Below, piece by piece: positions 7,398 to 14,953 of a DNA stretch of 22,194 bases. The position numbers and the translations under genes are program-made. The notes below the pieces were generated by a model that was given only the letters and a program-made list of their open reading frames with translations, did not search any database and had not been told where the DNA came from. Position 1 is the stretch's first letter. Each line of letters opens with the position of its first letter. The stretch spans positions 1 to 22,194 of the forward strand of contig DATCFY010000024.1 of assembly GCA_036509255.1 (NCBI GenBank), read 5' to 3'. This DNA comes from RYN-230 sp036509255. Lineage in GTDB: Bacteria > Actinomycetota > Actinomycetes > Streptosporangiales > Streptosporangiaceae.

Positions 7398-8599
7398 CTG
7401 TGGTCCTCAATAGGCAGCCGGGCCACGACCGCGAAGCCGCCCTCGGGCCTGGCCCGGGCGGTGAGCTGGCCGCCGAGCATCGCGGCCCGTTCGCGCATTC
7501 CGACGATCCCCAGCCCAGATGACGGGGCAGCCGGCTGCGACAGACCCGGCCCGTCGTCGGTCACGGTAATGGTGAGCTCAGACGGGCCGTGAGCTACCTC
7601 AAGCCAGGCGTGCGCGGCGGGAGCGTGCTTGGCCACGTTGGTCAGCGCCTCCTGGACGATGCGGTAGGCGGACAGGTCCAGGGCCATGCTGTAGGCACCT
7701 TGATTACCGGTGGACCGGTAATCAAGGTCCAGGCCGCTCTCGCGCAGCCTGCCAACGAGCCCGGGGAGATCACCGAGGGCCGGCGTGGCGGTCTCATCCT
7801 CGGTGGCGGGGTCCCTGATCTGCCTGAGCAGGTGCCGCAGTTCGTCGAGTGCGGAGCGACTGGCCGTCTCAATGGCGGACAGCGCAGCTCGCGCTTCCCC
7901 GGGCTGCTCGTCCAGCAGCAGCCGCGCCACACCCGACCGGACCGCGATCATGCTCAGACTGTGCGACACCACATCGTGAACGTCCCGGGACAACCGGAGG
8001 CGCTCCTCGGCTCGCGCACGTCCCTCCTTCTCCGCCACCCGGCGTTGAGTCTCGAGCTCCAGCCGCTGGCGGTAGAGGCGGCGCGCCCGCACCATATCGC
8101 CCGCCAGCCACGCCGGCACCGCCGCGGCAGCCTGAACGGCGTCCTGTCCCTGGCCGGGATGAAGATGCAGGCCGAGCGGGAGCACAGCCCAGGTGGCCAG
8201 GGTCGCCAGGAGGGTCACGGTCAGCGATGACCGCCGGTCGCAGCAGTCAGCCGCGGTGAAGACGGCAATGGCGAAATTGGGGCCCGCATTGCTGACGAGC
8301 GGCGTGAACCGGACGCCCGCGAGGGTTGCGGCCACATAGACGGCGGCCACCGCGACGACTGTGGCGGCCGGCCACTTCCGGCGGACGACCAGAGGCGCCG
8401 CAGCCAGGACACCGAACCCTGCGACGGCCAGCGGCGACCCGATCCGGGTGGTCACGCCGGCCAGGACTGGCAGCGTGAACGCGAAGCAGCCTGCAGCGAC
8501 CAGGTAGTCGATGGCATCAGGGCCAGCCCGGTGAGTAAGCCGGCCGGGAAGCCTGGCAAACCACGGTGGGGAGGCTGCCGCTCCCGGCAGCCCGCTCAT
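7394..8599 (-). CDS. Membrane sensor histidine kinase, NarL-partner type (HisKA_3)
   Basis: A two-component sensor with about five hydrophobic segments in the first 145 residues, no obvious large extracellular domain, a short coiled-coil linker rich in Arg/Glu, then the dimerisation/phosphotransfer helix with the phosphorylated His in SRDVHDVVSHS (His208 with this start). The HATPase domain follows, with N-box IVQEALTNVAKHA, DDGPGLS and GLGIVGMRERA. The start is uncertain: in-frame ATGs lie at 8599, 8620 and 8641, and the frame stays open to 8893. I chose 8599 because GGGAACGGGA precedes it and it leaves a normal N-terminus of about 30 residues before the first membrane segment. The longest frame would overlap the divergent gene. 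A perfect inverted repeat (7697-7728) sits in the linker between the two kinase domains. Confidence 0.92.
   Translation of the reverse strand: MSGLPGAAASPPWFARLPGRLTHRAGPDAIDYLVAAGCFAFTLPVLAGVTTRIGSPLAVAGFGVLAAAPLVVRRKWPAATVVAVAAVYVAATLAGVRFTPLVSNAGPNFAIAVFTAADCCDRRSSLTVTLLATLATWAVLPLGLHLHPGQGQDAVQAAAAVPAWLAGDMVRARRLYRQRLELETQRRVAEKEGRARAEERLRLSRDVHDVVSHSLSMIAVRSGVARLLLDEQPGEARAALSAIETASRSALDELRHLLRQIRDPATEDETATPALGDLPGLVGRLRESGLDLDYRSTGNQGAYSMALDLSAYRIVQEALTNVAKHAPAAHAWLEVAHGPSELTITVTDDGPGLSQPAAPSSGLGIVGMRERAAMLGGQLTARARPEGGFAVVARLPIEDHR
7697..7728. repeat. Perfect inverted repeat, 15-bp arms, inside kinase gene
   Basis: ACCTTGATTACCGGT (7697-7711) is followed after two bases (GG) by its exact reverse complement (7714-7728). 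The element is AT-richer than its surroundings and falls in the kinase frame where residues ...DYRSTGNQG... are encoded, a variable linker before the HATPase N-box. As RNA it would be a long stable hairpin with a 2-4 base loop; as DNA it is a near-perfect symmetric protein-binding site. Confidence 0.95.
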
Positions 8600-8670
8600 T
8601 CCCGTTCCCGCGATGGCCATGTACTGACCGTAACGCGCCATCCAGCCCTGGTCGCCAGTCTCCAGGCGGA

Positions 8671-8731
8671 GCCAGGCGTCATCCTGCGGGGCGGCGCACG
8701 GTGCCAGCCGGCCTAGCGGATGACGCCAGGC
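8671..8731. promoter_or_regulatory. Inverted repeat in divergent kinase/membrane-gene intergenic region
   Basis: A 14-base arm at 8671-8684 (GCCAGGCGTCATCC) pairs with 8718-8731 (GGATGACGCCAGGC) with one mismatch, separated by 33 bases that include a smaller GCAC-G-GTGC hairpin. The repeat sits between the kinase start (minus) and the membrane protein start (plus, 8783), where an operator or shared regulatory site is expected. Binding by the neighbouring response regulator is only an inference. Confidence 0.55.
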
Positions 8732-8782
8732 CGAGACGCCGGCCTGACGACACCCGGCAGCCCGGGCGGTGAGAGTGGAATC

Positions 8783-9427
8783 ATGATCACCGCGATTCGC
8801 CGCACCGTCCGGCAGCTGTCCTGGCCCCTGACCGTTCTCGTCGCAGCGCTGTTCGCAGCCGGGGTGGTCGCTGGCTGGTATCAGTATCTTCACCGCTCAC
8901 CGGTCATGGAGAAGTTCGTCCCTGGCGCGTCAGCCTGGTGGCAGCAGTTCGCCGTGGCCGTCCTGGCCTTCGTGCTGTTCTGCTACGGCCGGTGGCGTCA
9001 CCTGCGAAGGTTCGGCCGCGGTTCCGGTCGGCTGTGGCTGCTCGCGCCGCTCGGAAAGCCTGCCGCCCGGCGCAGCGCCCGGATGGTGCCCGGAGCCCTC
9101 CGCGGACAGTCCGGGATCGCTCGCCTGCTCGTCGCACTGCTGCCCGCGGGGCTGTTCTTCTACTGCTTCTGGCGCGCGGGCCTCCAGGTCACTGCGGGCC
9201 TGGACCCGAATTCCACGGTCAACGCCTGGGGCGGTCCGACATATCTCGGCGCCATGGGCTGCCATTACCTTGACTGCTGCGTGCTGATGGCCGCCGCAGC
9301 ATGGCTGCTTGACCACGTCCTGCTGCCCGACCCGGTCAGCGCGGCGGCAGGCAGCAACGCGCCGTCCATATTGGCAACGCTGCCCCCACGACCTTCCGTC
9401 CCAAACCGGGGACCATCCCATCCGTAA
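8783..9427 (+). CDS. Four-TM membrane protein of unknown function
   Basis: The 214-residue product has four hydrophobic segments (about residues 14-33, 55-69, 112-130 and 163-180), a basic Arg-rich cytoplasmic loop between the second and third, and a Pro/Ser-rich C-terminal tail. The most distinctive stretch is WGGPTYLGAMGCHYLDCC (residues 149-166), with His161 and Asp164 near the start of the last membrane segment and three Cys close together. I do not recognise a named family. The start was set at the ATG at 8783, before the basic MITAIRRTVRQ membrane-insertion leader; an earlier ATG at 8720 would add a Gly/Pro stretch and fall inside the intergenic inverted repeat. The gene is divergent from the histidine kinase and could be its target or its sensing partner. 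Confidence 0.75.
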   Translation: MITAIRRTVRQLSWPLTVLVAALFAAGVVAGWYQYLHRSPVMEKFVPGASAWWQQFAVAVLAFVLFCYGRWRHLRRFGRGSGRLWLLAPLGKPAARRSARMVPGALRGQSGIARLLVALLPAGLFFYCFWRAGLQVTAGLDPNSTVNAWGGPTYLGAMGCHYLDCCVLMAAAAWLLDHVLLPDPVSAAAGSNAPSILATLPPRPSVPNRGPSHP

Positions 9428-9506
9428 GCCCGGGCCACCCGCGCCCGTGAGCCAGGCCACGGTCAGGCAACCCAGCCCGGTGTCGCCACGGCCATTGCGG
9501 TCCGTA

Positions 9507-9528
9507 CCCAGGCGTGGATCAGCCTGGG
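9507..9528 (+). terminator. Candidate hairpin terminator after the four-TM gene
   Basis: CCCAGGC (9507-9513) and GCCTGGG (9522-9528) form a 7-bp stem with an 8-base loop, 80 bases past the stop, between two convergent genes. There is no T-tract, which is common in high-GC actinomycetes. A second, smaller hairpin (CCTGAA/TTCAGG, 9666-9680) covers the stop of the convergent LtrA gene. The rest of the 248-base gap 9428-9675 shows nothing else. Confidence 0.4.
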
Positions 9529-9675
9529 CCGTGCGCCAGCCCACGGCCCGCTACCCGGCTGCTCAGGGGACACCCGTCAAGGCCGCCGCCCTCGCCTCGA
9601 CGTGCACACGTCGCCGCCTGCGCTTAACTGGCCGTCACAGCGGCGTGTACCCGGCGGCCCATCAGCCTGAAGGCT

Positions 9676-10893
9676 TCAGGTACCGGCGTGGGTCCCGCTG
9701 ACGCCGGCAGCCGCCGGGCTGACGGAGTCCACCGCGGCCACGGCCACCAGCAGCGCGGCCGCGCAAACGCTCAGCACCAGCGCGGACACATGGGGAGCGA
9801 CCAGCCCCAGCAGAGCGATCAGCACCAGGCCGCCGAGCTTCGCCCACGGCACGCGGCCCCACAGGACGGCCCGGAACGCAGCGTGCCCGGCCAGGAACAG
9901 CGCACTGCCACCGAGCAGCATCCAGGCCACCGGCGCCCGCCCCACGGCGGCCGGGTTGGTCAGCGCCACCTTGTCCCCCGCCGCCACCACGATGATCCCG
10001 GCGACCATGAACGGATGAATGAGGTGATAGGCGCTGCGGCCCAGCCGGCCAGGATCATCCGACGTGGCCAGGACCCGGGCGCCCTCCTCCGCGCTGCGGT
10101 CGAAGTACAGCCACCACAGCGCGACGCTGCTGAGGAACGCGGCCAGGAAGGCGGCGATCTCGCGGATGCTGACCGAGGTCAGGCGAGACAACGCCGCCCC
10201 GACCACCACGATCGACTCGCCGAGCGCGATGAGGATGAACGCCTGGCAGCGTTCGGCGAAGTGGTTGCCTTCGATGGCCCAGTCCTGGGTGCGTGACCGG
10301 CCCAGGCCGGGCGTGTAGAAGCCGACCACCCCGCCCAGCACATCCACCCCGACCGCGGCCAGCCAGAGCGCAGCCCGGGCCGGGCCGGTCACGCACCCGC
10401 CCGCCACGGCCAGCGTGCCGCTGACCAGGCACCAGGACAGGATGCGCTGGAAGTTGCGCTGCAGCCGATGACCGCGCAGCGCGGCGACGGCGAAGATACT
10501 GCGGCCGATCTGGATGACCGCGTAGGCCACCCCGACCGCCAGCCCCCGGCCGCCAAACGCCCCCGGCAGGGCCGCGGAGATGACCAGGCTGCCCAGGGCC
10601 AGGGCGAGCAGCATCAGCCGGACCGGGATGCGTTCCGGGTCAAGCCAGTTGGTCACCCAGGTCGTGTACACCCAGAGCAGCCAGACCATGGCCAGCAGCA
10701 GGGCACCATGCAGAGCCCCGACAGCGTCCGGATGACGGATCAGGTAGGTGGACAGCTGGGTCACCGCGAACACGTAGACCAGGTCGAAGTACAGCTCCAC
10801 GTTGGTGACCCGGGCGCTGCCGCCGCGCGGGCGCAGCAGTTCCCTGGTCCGGGCGCGGTCCGGGCCAGGGCGGTCCCGCCGGTCGGTGGTCAC
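9676..10893 (-). CDS. Low temperature requirement protein A (LtrA) family membrane protein
   Basis: A 405-residue polytopic membrane protein of the LtrA family, named after a Listeria gene needed for growth in the cold; the biochemical role is not established. The family hallmark is clear near the N-terminus: NVELYFDLVYVFAVTQLS (residues 31-48), where most homologues also have ELFFDLVFVFA. Roughly ten to twelve hydrophobic segments follow. Charged and polar pieces between them include WLDPERIPVRL and the central EGNHFAERCQAFILIALGES, another recognisable family stretch. The GTG start at 10893 lacks a strong ribosome binding site, but the roughly 30 hydrophilic residues before the first segment are normal for the family. 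The gene stands alone, with a 21-bp tandem repeat 89 bases upstream. Confidence 0.93.
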   Translation of the reverse strand: MTTDRRDRPGPDRARTRELLRPRGGSARVTNVELYFDLVYVFAVTQLSTYLIRHPDAVGALHGALLLAMVWLLWVYTTWVTNWLDPERIPVRLMLLALALGSLVISAALPGAFGGRGLAVGVAYAVIQIGRSIFAVAALRGHRLQRNFQRILSWCLVSGTLAVAGGCVTGPARAALWLAAVGVDVLGGVVGFYTPGLGRSRTQDWAIEGNHFAERCQAFILIALGESIVVVGAALSRLTSVSIREIAAFLAAFLSSVALWWLYFDRSAEEGARVLATSDDPGRLGRSAYHLIHPFMVAGIIVVAAGDKVALTNPAAVGRAPVAWMLLGGSALFLAGHAAFRAVLWGRVPWAKLGGLVLIALLGLVAPHVSALVLSVCAAALLVAVAAVDSVSPAAAGVSGTHAGT

Positions 10894-10981
10894 CGGGATC
10901 CAGGCCGGCCGGGCGCGGCGGAGTCCCCCCGAGCCGCGAGCCGGCCTGGCGGCCTGGTGATCGGGGGCAGCATCCGGCCAT

Positions 10982-11023
10982 TATGACCGGGGAGCGGCCC
11001 ACTATGACCGGGGAGCGGCCCAC
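10982..11023. repeat. Two perfect tandem copies of a 21-bp unit
   Basis: Bases 10982-11002 and 11003-11023 are identical; each unit begins TATGACCGGG and ends CGGCCCAC. The pair lies in the 212-base gap upstream of the LtrA-family gene (minus strand), and on that strand CATAAT (10985-10980), a good match to a -10 box, falls at its promoter-proximal edge. The 21-base period is two helical turns, so it could be a pair of operator sites on one face of the helix. Confidence 0.9.
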
Positions 11024-11105
11024 GGGATCACAGGCCGCCCGCTGGGCCCTCCCCCCACCGCCTCCAGCCGGGCCGTCCCGGCGCAGCCGCTTCCCTGCGG
11101 AAGAC

Positions 11106-11876
11106 TCAGCGGCGCGGTGGTCCCGCCGCGCGGACGGCGCGGATCTGCAGGCGCACGTAGTCAACCACTGGCTCAGCCAGCCGCGCGGCGACCGCATGCA
11201 CGAACGGGCGGCGCTCGCCCGGCGGCAGGTCGCGCAGGTGCGCGCCGAGCACGACGGTGGCCAGGAATGCTTCCAGCTGATCCGCCGAGTCCAGGCGGGC
11301 CGGGTCTGGCACCAGGCCGACATCGATGTCGGTGAAGCCAGCGGCGGCCAGGCGCTCGCGGGTCTCCGCAGGCTCCGCGAAGTTCCAGATGTCCTTCCCA
11401 TCGTCGGCGCCCAGCCCGGCCAGGGCGGCCCGGACCGCGTCGATGTTGCCGGCTCCGCCCGCCTCGGCCACGAACTGGCCGCCGGGCCGCAGCATCCCGG
11501 CGGCCGAGCCGAAGACCTGGGCGTGGTCGGGCAGCCAATGGAGCGTGGCCACGCTCAGCACCGCGTCCACCGGCTCGGTGACCGGCAGCGGCTCACGCAG
11601 ATCGGCCTGCAGCACCTGGATCCGGTCCAGCTGCCCGGCCAGCCGTTCGCGAAGCTGCGCGAGCATCTGCTGCGAGCCGTCGATGGCGAGGACCCGGCCG
11701 CGGGGCAGGGCCGTCAGCAGCTGCTCGGCGTCCCGCCCGGTCCCGGCGCCGAGATCCGCTACGGTCTCGTCCCCGGCCAGGCGGAGCCGGGCGATGGCCG
11801 CAGGCCCCCATCGCTTGTGTGGCAGCGGCAGCGAATCGTAGCTCCGGGCATCCCATTCAAGAAGCTCCACAACCAT
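11106..11876 (-). CDS. SAM-dependent methyltransferase, trans-aconitate-methyltransferase-like
   Basis: A class I methyltransferase of 256 residues, cytoplasmic. The N-terminus WDARSYDSLPLPHKRWG resembles Tam-like enzymes. Motif I is VADLGAGTGRD (residues 39-49), motif II is LAIDGS, and the post-motif segment VATLHWLPDHAQVF matches the LHW/FHW stretch of trans-aconitate 2-methyltransferase relatives. The C-terminal half is longer and helical, where substrate specificity lies; many proteins of this look methylate small acids or are of unknown substrate. The ATG at 11876 was chosen because it begins just before the conserved WDARSYD; an ATG at 11900 would add eight residues and lie inside the operator-like palindrome. 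It is downstream of a second methyltransferase gene, with only 54 bases between them. Confidence 0.85.
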   Translation of the reverse strand: MVVELLEWDARSYDSLPLPHKRWGPAAIARLRLAGDETVADLGAGTGRDAEQLLTALPRGRVLAIDGSQQMLAQLRERLAGQLDRIQVLQADLREPLPVTEPVDAVLSVATLHWLPDHAQVFGSAAGMLRPGGQFVAEAGGAGNIDAVRAALAGLGADDGKDIWNFAEPAETRERLAAAGFTDIDVGLVPDPARLDSADQLEAFLATVVLGAHLRDLPPGERRPFVHAVAARLAEPVVDYVRLQIRAVRAAGPPRR

Positions 11877-11889
11877 GACCCTAGCAACG

Positions 11890-11930
11890 TGTCTCACCAT
11901 AGCAAATTTTTTGTCTTGTATAGCGAGACA
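11890..11930. promoter_or_regulatory. AT-rich operator-like palindrome between methyltransferase genes
   Basis: The 19-bp sequence TGTCTTGTATAGCGAGACA (11912-11930) has symmetric ends (TGTCT.G and C.AGACA), and a third half-site TGTCTC lies at 11890-11895, so TGTCTC and GAGACA bracket the whole AT-rich block, which includes a run of six T. The spacing and size resemble TetR-family operators, but no regulator gene is adjacent. It fills nearly the whole gap between the two genes, just ahead of the downstream methyltransferase start, where it could control an internal promoter. Confidence 0.5.
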
Positions 11931-12542
11931 CTAGGGCGCTCCCGGGCCAGTGCGGCGGGCCAGCAGCCGTCGCCGGGCGCCCCGCTGGTCGTCCGGGAGG
12001 TCTTCCTGGCTGATCTGGGTCACGCCGTCCGGCAGCAGGATGGCTGGCTCTCCGGGGCGCAGGCACCAGGCGGCGGGCAGCGTGGGCCGTGCCCGGCGGG
12101 CCGCGATGGTGAACGCCTCCCAGCCGAGCACGCCACCGGGAGCCAGTGCCCGTGCGGCCGCCGCGAAGACCCCGGGATCCCAGAACCCGGTGGCCAGCAC
12201 CAGCGCGTACCGGCCGGGTTCAGGACGCCAGGCGCTGAGGTCGGCGTGGACCAGGGTGATCAGGTGATCCAGACCCCGGTGCCGGGCTTCCTGGCTGAGC
12301 AGGCCCAGGGCCACCTCGGAAACGTCGACCGCCGTGACCGGCCGGCCCTGCGCCGCGGCCAGCAGCGCACTGCCAGACGGGCCACTGGCCAGATCGGCAA
12401 CCGGGCCGGCCGGCAGGTCCAGGGCCAGTGCGGCGACCGCCACCGGATGCGGCGTGAACGAGGCGGTGAAGCCGGTCCCGTACCTCTCGTTCCACCGCAC
12501 CCGGTCCGGATGCCCGGCCAGCTCGCTCGGCGATTCTTCCAC
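11931..12542 (-). CDS. Class I SAM-dependent methyltransferase with atypical motif I
   Basis: A 203-residue putative methyltransferase with a TehB/UbiE-like opening (RVRWNERYGTGF) and a Rossmann core. The SAM-binding motif I reads VADLASGPSGSALL (residues 48-61) rather than the usual DxGxGxG: the Asp is kept (Asp50) but two of the three glycines are altered in position. Motif II VTAVDVS with Asp72 is intact, as is the LVLATGFWDPGVFAAAARAL region and ALAPGGVLGWE, equivalent to LkPGG. Methyl transfer is therefore plausible but not certain. The start is a GTG at 12542. The gene ends at the edge of the operator-like palindrome, upstream of the second methyltransferase on the same strand; whether the two are co-transcribed is open. 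Confidence 0.8.
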   Translation of the reverse strand: MEESPSELAGHPDRVRWNERYGTGFTASFTPHPVAVAALALDLPAGPVADLASGPSGSALLAAAQGRPVTAVDVSEVALGLLSQEARHRGLDHLITLVHADLSAWRPEPGRYALVLATGFWDPGVFAAAARALAPGGVLGWEAFTIAARRARPTLPAAWCLRPGEPAILLPDGVTQISQEDLPDDQRGARRRLLARRTGPGAP

Positions 12543-12582
12543 CTGCGCAGGCTAGCCCTGGCTCAGGCCGCTACGCGGGTGC

Positions 12583-12607
12583 CTCCCGGGAGCGGGAGCG
12601 CCGGGAG
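12583..12607 (-). terminator. Candidate hairpin terminator after the seven-repeat membrane protein gene
   Basis: CTCCCGG (12583-12589) pairs with CCGGGAG (12601-12607) across an 11-base loop, just downstream of the stop of the minus-strand gene that ends at 12625 and before the next minus-strand start at 12542. It has a strong GC stem without a T-tract. Internal repeats of CGGGAG allow alternative pairings, so the structure is tentative. Confidence 0.35.
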
Positions 12608-12624
12608 CGGTCGGGACGTCCGGG

Positions 12625-14811
12625 TCAGCCCGACTGGGGCGGGGCGTAGAACAGCACGTTGCTCTCCTGATCCGTGGCCACGCACGAGGTCGCCGTCGCA
12701 CAGCTCAGGTTGGTGATGGTGGCGGAAGGAGCGGCCGCGGGTACCCGGGCCCACAGACCGTTGGCGTAGCTCGAGGTCGCACCGGAACGCGCCACCGTCA
12801 GGCACGATCCGGCGGATGGGCAGGACACCGCAGCGAGGGCCGCCTCGACGGGCTGCAGGCCCCACAGCCCGTCTGAGTGCTCGGCCGCCTCGCCGGAGGA
12901 GTCCACGGCCATGCAGAACGATGTCGTGGGACAGGACACGCTGACCAGATCATGCCCCATGTCCACCGCGGCCGGCCCGCTCCACGAGGTTCCGTTGAAG
13001 GTGAACGCGTTCCCGCTCCCGCTCACGGCCACGCAGTAGGTGGAACTGGGGCAGGAGATCGAGTTCAGCGACTGCCCGCTCGGGTCGACGGCCTGCTGGC
13101 TCCAGCCCGTGACAGGTCCCCGGTACGTGAACGCGTTCCCGATGTTGTCCACGGCCTCGCAGAAGTAGGGGCCGGCACACGAGACGCTGGTCAGCGTCCC
13201 GGATCCGGAGCCGACCAGCGCCGGGGTGCCCCACACCCCCTGGTTGAGCGGGATGGCGTAACCAGCACCGTCGACGGTGAGGCAGAACCGGGCTGACGCG
13301 CAGGAGATGGTGATCAGGCCACCGTGCGGGTCCGTGGTAGCCACCGGCCAGGTCCCGCCGGACTGAAGGGATAGCACGGTGCCCGCGCTGTCGGTGGCGT
13401 AGCAGACGGTCCGCTTCGGGCAGGCCAGGCCGGTGATGCGGGTACTGCTGGCCTGGAGCGTCTGCGGGTCGACCGGGACCGGCGAGCTCCACCGGAGCGC
13501 CGGAGGGGTCGGGCGGGCGGACCCCGCTTCGCCCGCGCCGGCCTGGCTGGATGTGCCGCTGGCCGCGGCGCTCGTGGTGGCCGGAACGGACGCCACGGTC
13601 TGGTGCTGGTGCATGACGACCAGGGTCCCGGTCACCCCGGTCACGCCCAGGATCGCCACCGCGGCCACTCCGGCCAGGAGCCGGGTCCGGCTGGGCCGGC
13701 GGTAGCCCGACTCGGCCAGTGGGTCCCCGGGCCGGGCCGCGGTGTCTGGGGTGTCTGGGCCGTCGTCTCCGTCCCCGATGCGGACTTCGGTCAGCGGACC
13801 CCAGGTGTCTTCTCCCGCGGCGCCCCCACCTGGGCCATGACCGGAGTCACCATGGCCTGCGCTCCCATTGGCGGCCCTCCCATTGCCGGCGCTATCTCCG
13901 GCTGCGGTGCCGCCGGACGGCGTCAGGCTCGGTCGGGCTGGGAGGTGCCACTCCCCGGGCGGGGCGGCCCGTTCCTCCGAGGGTGATGCGGTCGGGGCAG
14001 ACCGGGGCGCCCGCTCGACGGGCGGGAGGACCCGCTCGGGGGACGGGGCCACGCGGGGGCTCGGCAGGGCCGGCCGCTCGGCCGGCGGGGCGTCAGGCAC
14101 GCGGAGCAGGGCCTGAAAACCGGACACGGGCGTGTCGGTGCCGTCCCCGGATAGTTCGCGGCCGGGGTCCTCTGGTTCGTCGCGACGGTAGTAGCCGGCC
14201 GCGACCCGCTCTGGGGCGCTCAGCGCCGCGCCGCCCGCGGCGTCCGGCTCATCGGGAGCGGTAACGCCAGGCGCCACGTCCTCCGGCGCATCCCCCTCCG
14301 CCTCCACCGCGCGCCCGGAAACATCCGGCGCCTCGTCCTCCGGCGCCGCCGGCTCCGCGTACGCGGAAGCGCCCGGCGTCACGCCGCCCGGCGCACTGCC
14401 GCCCGGCGCCCCGCCGTCGGCAGCGTCCGGCTCGTCCTGGGCGAGCACTCCAGGGCCCGGCACACCCGCATCCGGCAGCCAGTAAGCGTCCGGAGTGACC
14501 TCTCCAGGCAATGGCTCGGCCAAGAAAGGCGGAATGTCGGTTTCGGAAGTAGCCGCGATGAATTCGGCGAACGACCCGCTGGAGTAGTCCGACGTATATT
14601 CCGCGAACGGGTCACCAGGGTATTCCGTGGCGCGTTCCGCCTGACCCCCTCGGGGCTCCGATCCAGGCTGGACCGCTTCCGGTGCCCCGGAAAGGTCACC
14701 GGACCGCGCGTACGCCCCGCAACGTCCGCAAAACTCATCCCCCGGGGAAATGGCATGCCCGTTATCGCAAGTCCACACCGGTCCCCGCTCTCGGTCCCCG
14801 CTGTCGATCAC
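12625..14811 (-). CDS. Zinc-ribbon / disordered linker / single-TM / seven Cys-paired repeat protein
   Basis: A 728-residue protein of unusual design. Residues 13-32 form a treble-Cys plus His knuckle (WTCDNGH...FCGRCG: Cys15, His19, Cys28, Cys31), probably zinc-binding. Residues about 35-370 are acidic, Pro/Ala/Gly-rich and look disordered. One membrane helix follows (about 378-399), then a Ser/Ala/Thr-rich stalk and an extracellular domain from about 459. That domain has seven repeats of roughly 35-45 residues, each built as xxVSCPssxxCxAVDxxGxxxxxxxGxW, with a C-x5-C pair in every repeat (first Cys464/Cys470, last Cys704/Cys710). Seven such units suggest a seven-bladed beta-propeller with a disulfide per blade. 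The GTG start at 14811 places the zinc knuckle at the extreme N-terminus in the cytoplasm. I know of similar repeats in actinomycete surface proteins but not the function. Confidence 0.85.
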   Translation of the reverse strand: MIDSGDRERGPVWTCDNGHAISPGDEFCGRCGAYARSGDLSGAPEAVQPGSEPRGGQAERATEYPGDPFAEYTSDYSSGSFAEFIAATSETDIPPFLAEPLPGEVTPDAYWLPDAGVPGPGVLAQDEPDAADGGAPGGSAPGGVTPGASAYAEPAAPEDEAPDVSGRAVEAEGDAPEDVAPGVTAPDEPDAAGGAALSAPERVAAGYYRRDEPEDPGRELSGDGTDTPVSGFQALLRVPDAPPAERPALPSPRVAPSPERVLPPVERAPRSAPTASPSEERAAPPGEWHLPARPSLTPSGGTAAGDSAGNGRAANGSAGHGDSGHGPGGGAAGEDTWGPLTEVRIGDGDDGPDTPDTAARPGDPLAESGYRRPSRTRLLAGVAAVAILGVTGVTGTLVVMHQHQTVASVPATTSAAASGTSSQAGAGEAGSARPTPPALRWSSPVPVDPQTLQASSTRITGLACPKRTVCYATDSAGTVLSLQSGGTWPVATTDPHGGLITISCASARFCLTVDGAGYAIPLNQGVWGTPALVGSGSGTLTSVSCAGPYFCEAVDNIGNAFTYRGPVTGWSQQAVDPSGQSLNSISCPSSTYCVAVSGSGNAFTFNGTSWSGPAAVDMGHDLVSVSCPTTSFCMAVDSSGEAAEHSDGLWGLQPVEAALAAVSCPSAGSCLTVARSGATSSYANGLWARVPAAAPSATITNLSCATATSCVATDQESNVLFYAPPQSG

Positions 14812-14953
14812 CCACCCTGCTAGCTTGCCGATATTAGGGCATTCCGGGGCGGCTCGCAGACGGGTTGACCAAGGAGTTATTCGTTCCCGACCGGGGGTAG
14901 CGTCTGGTCACGGACTGCTCACGCGGCCAGCCTGCGCGGCGCGAGAGCCAATC

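Noticed and set aside
8600..8893. N-terminal extension of the histidine kinase
   Set aside because: It would cover the divergent intergenic region and part of the neighbouring membrane gene and adds Cys/Arg-rich sequence with no domain.
10983..12716. 577-codon open frame on the plus strand
   Set aside because: It lies antisense to two clear methyltransferase genes, begins in the 21-bp tandem repeat and has an Arg/Gly/Gln-rich composition typical of antisense frames in high-GC DNA.
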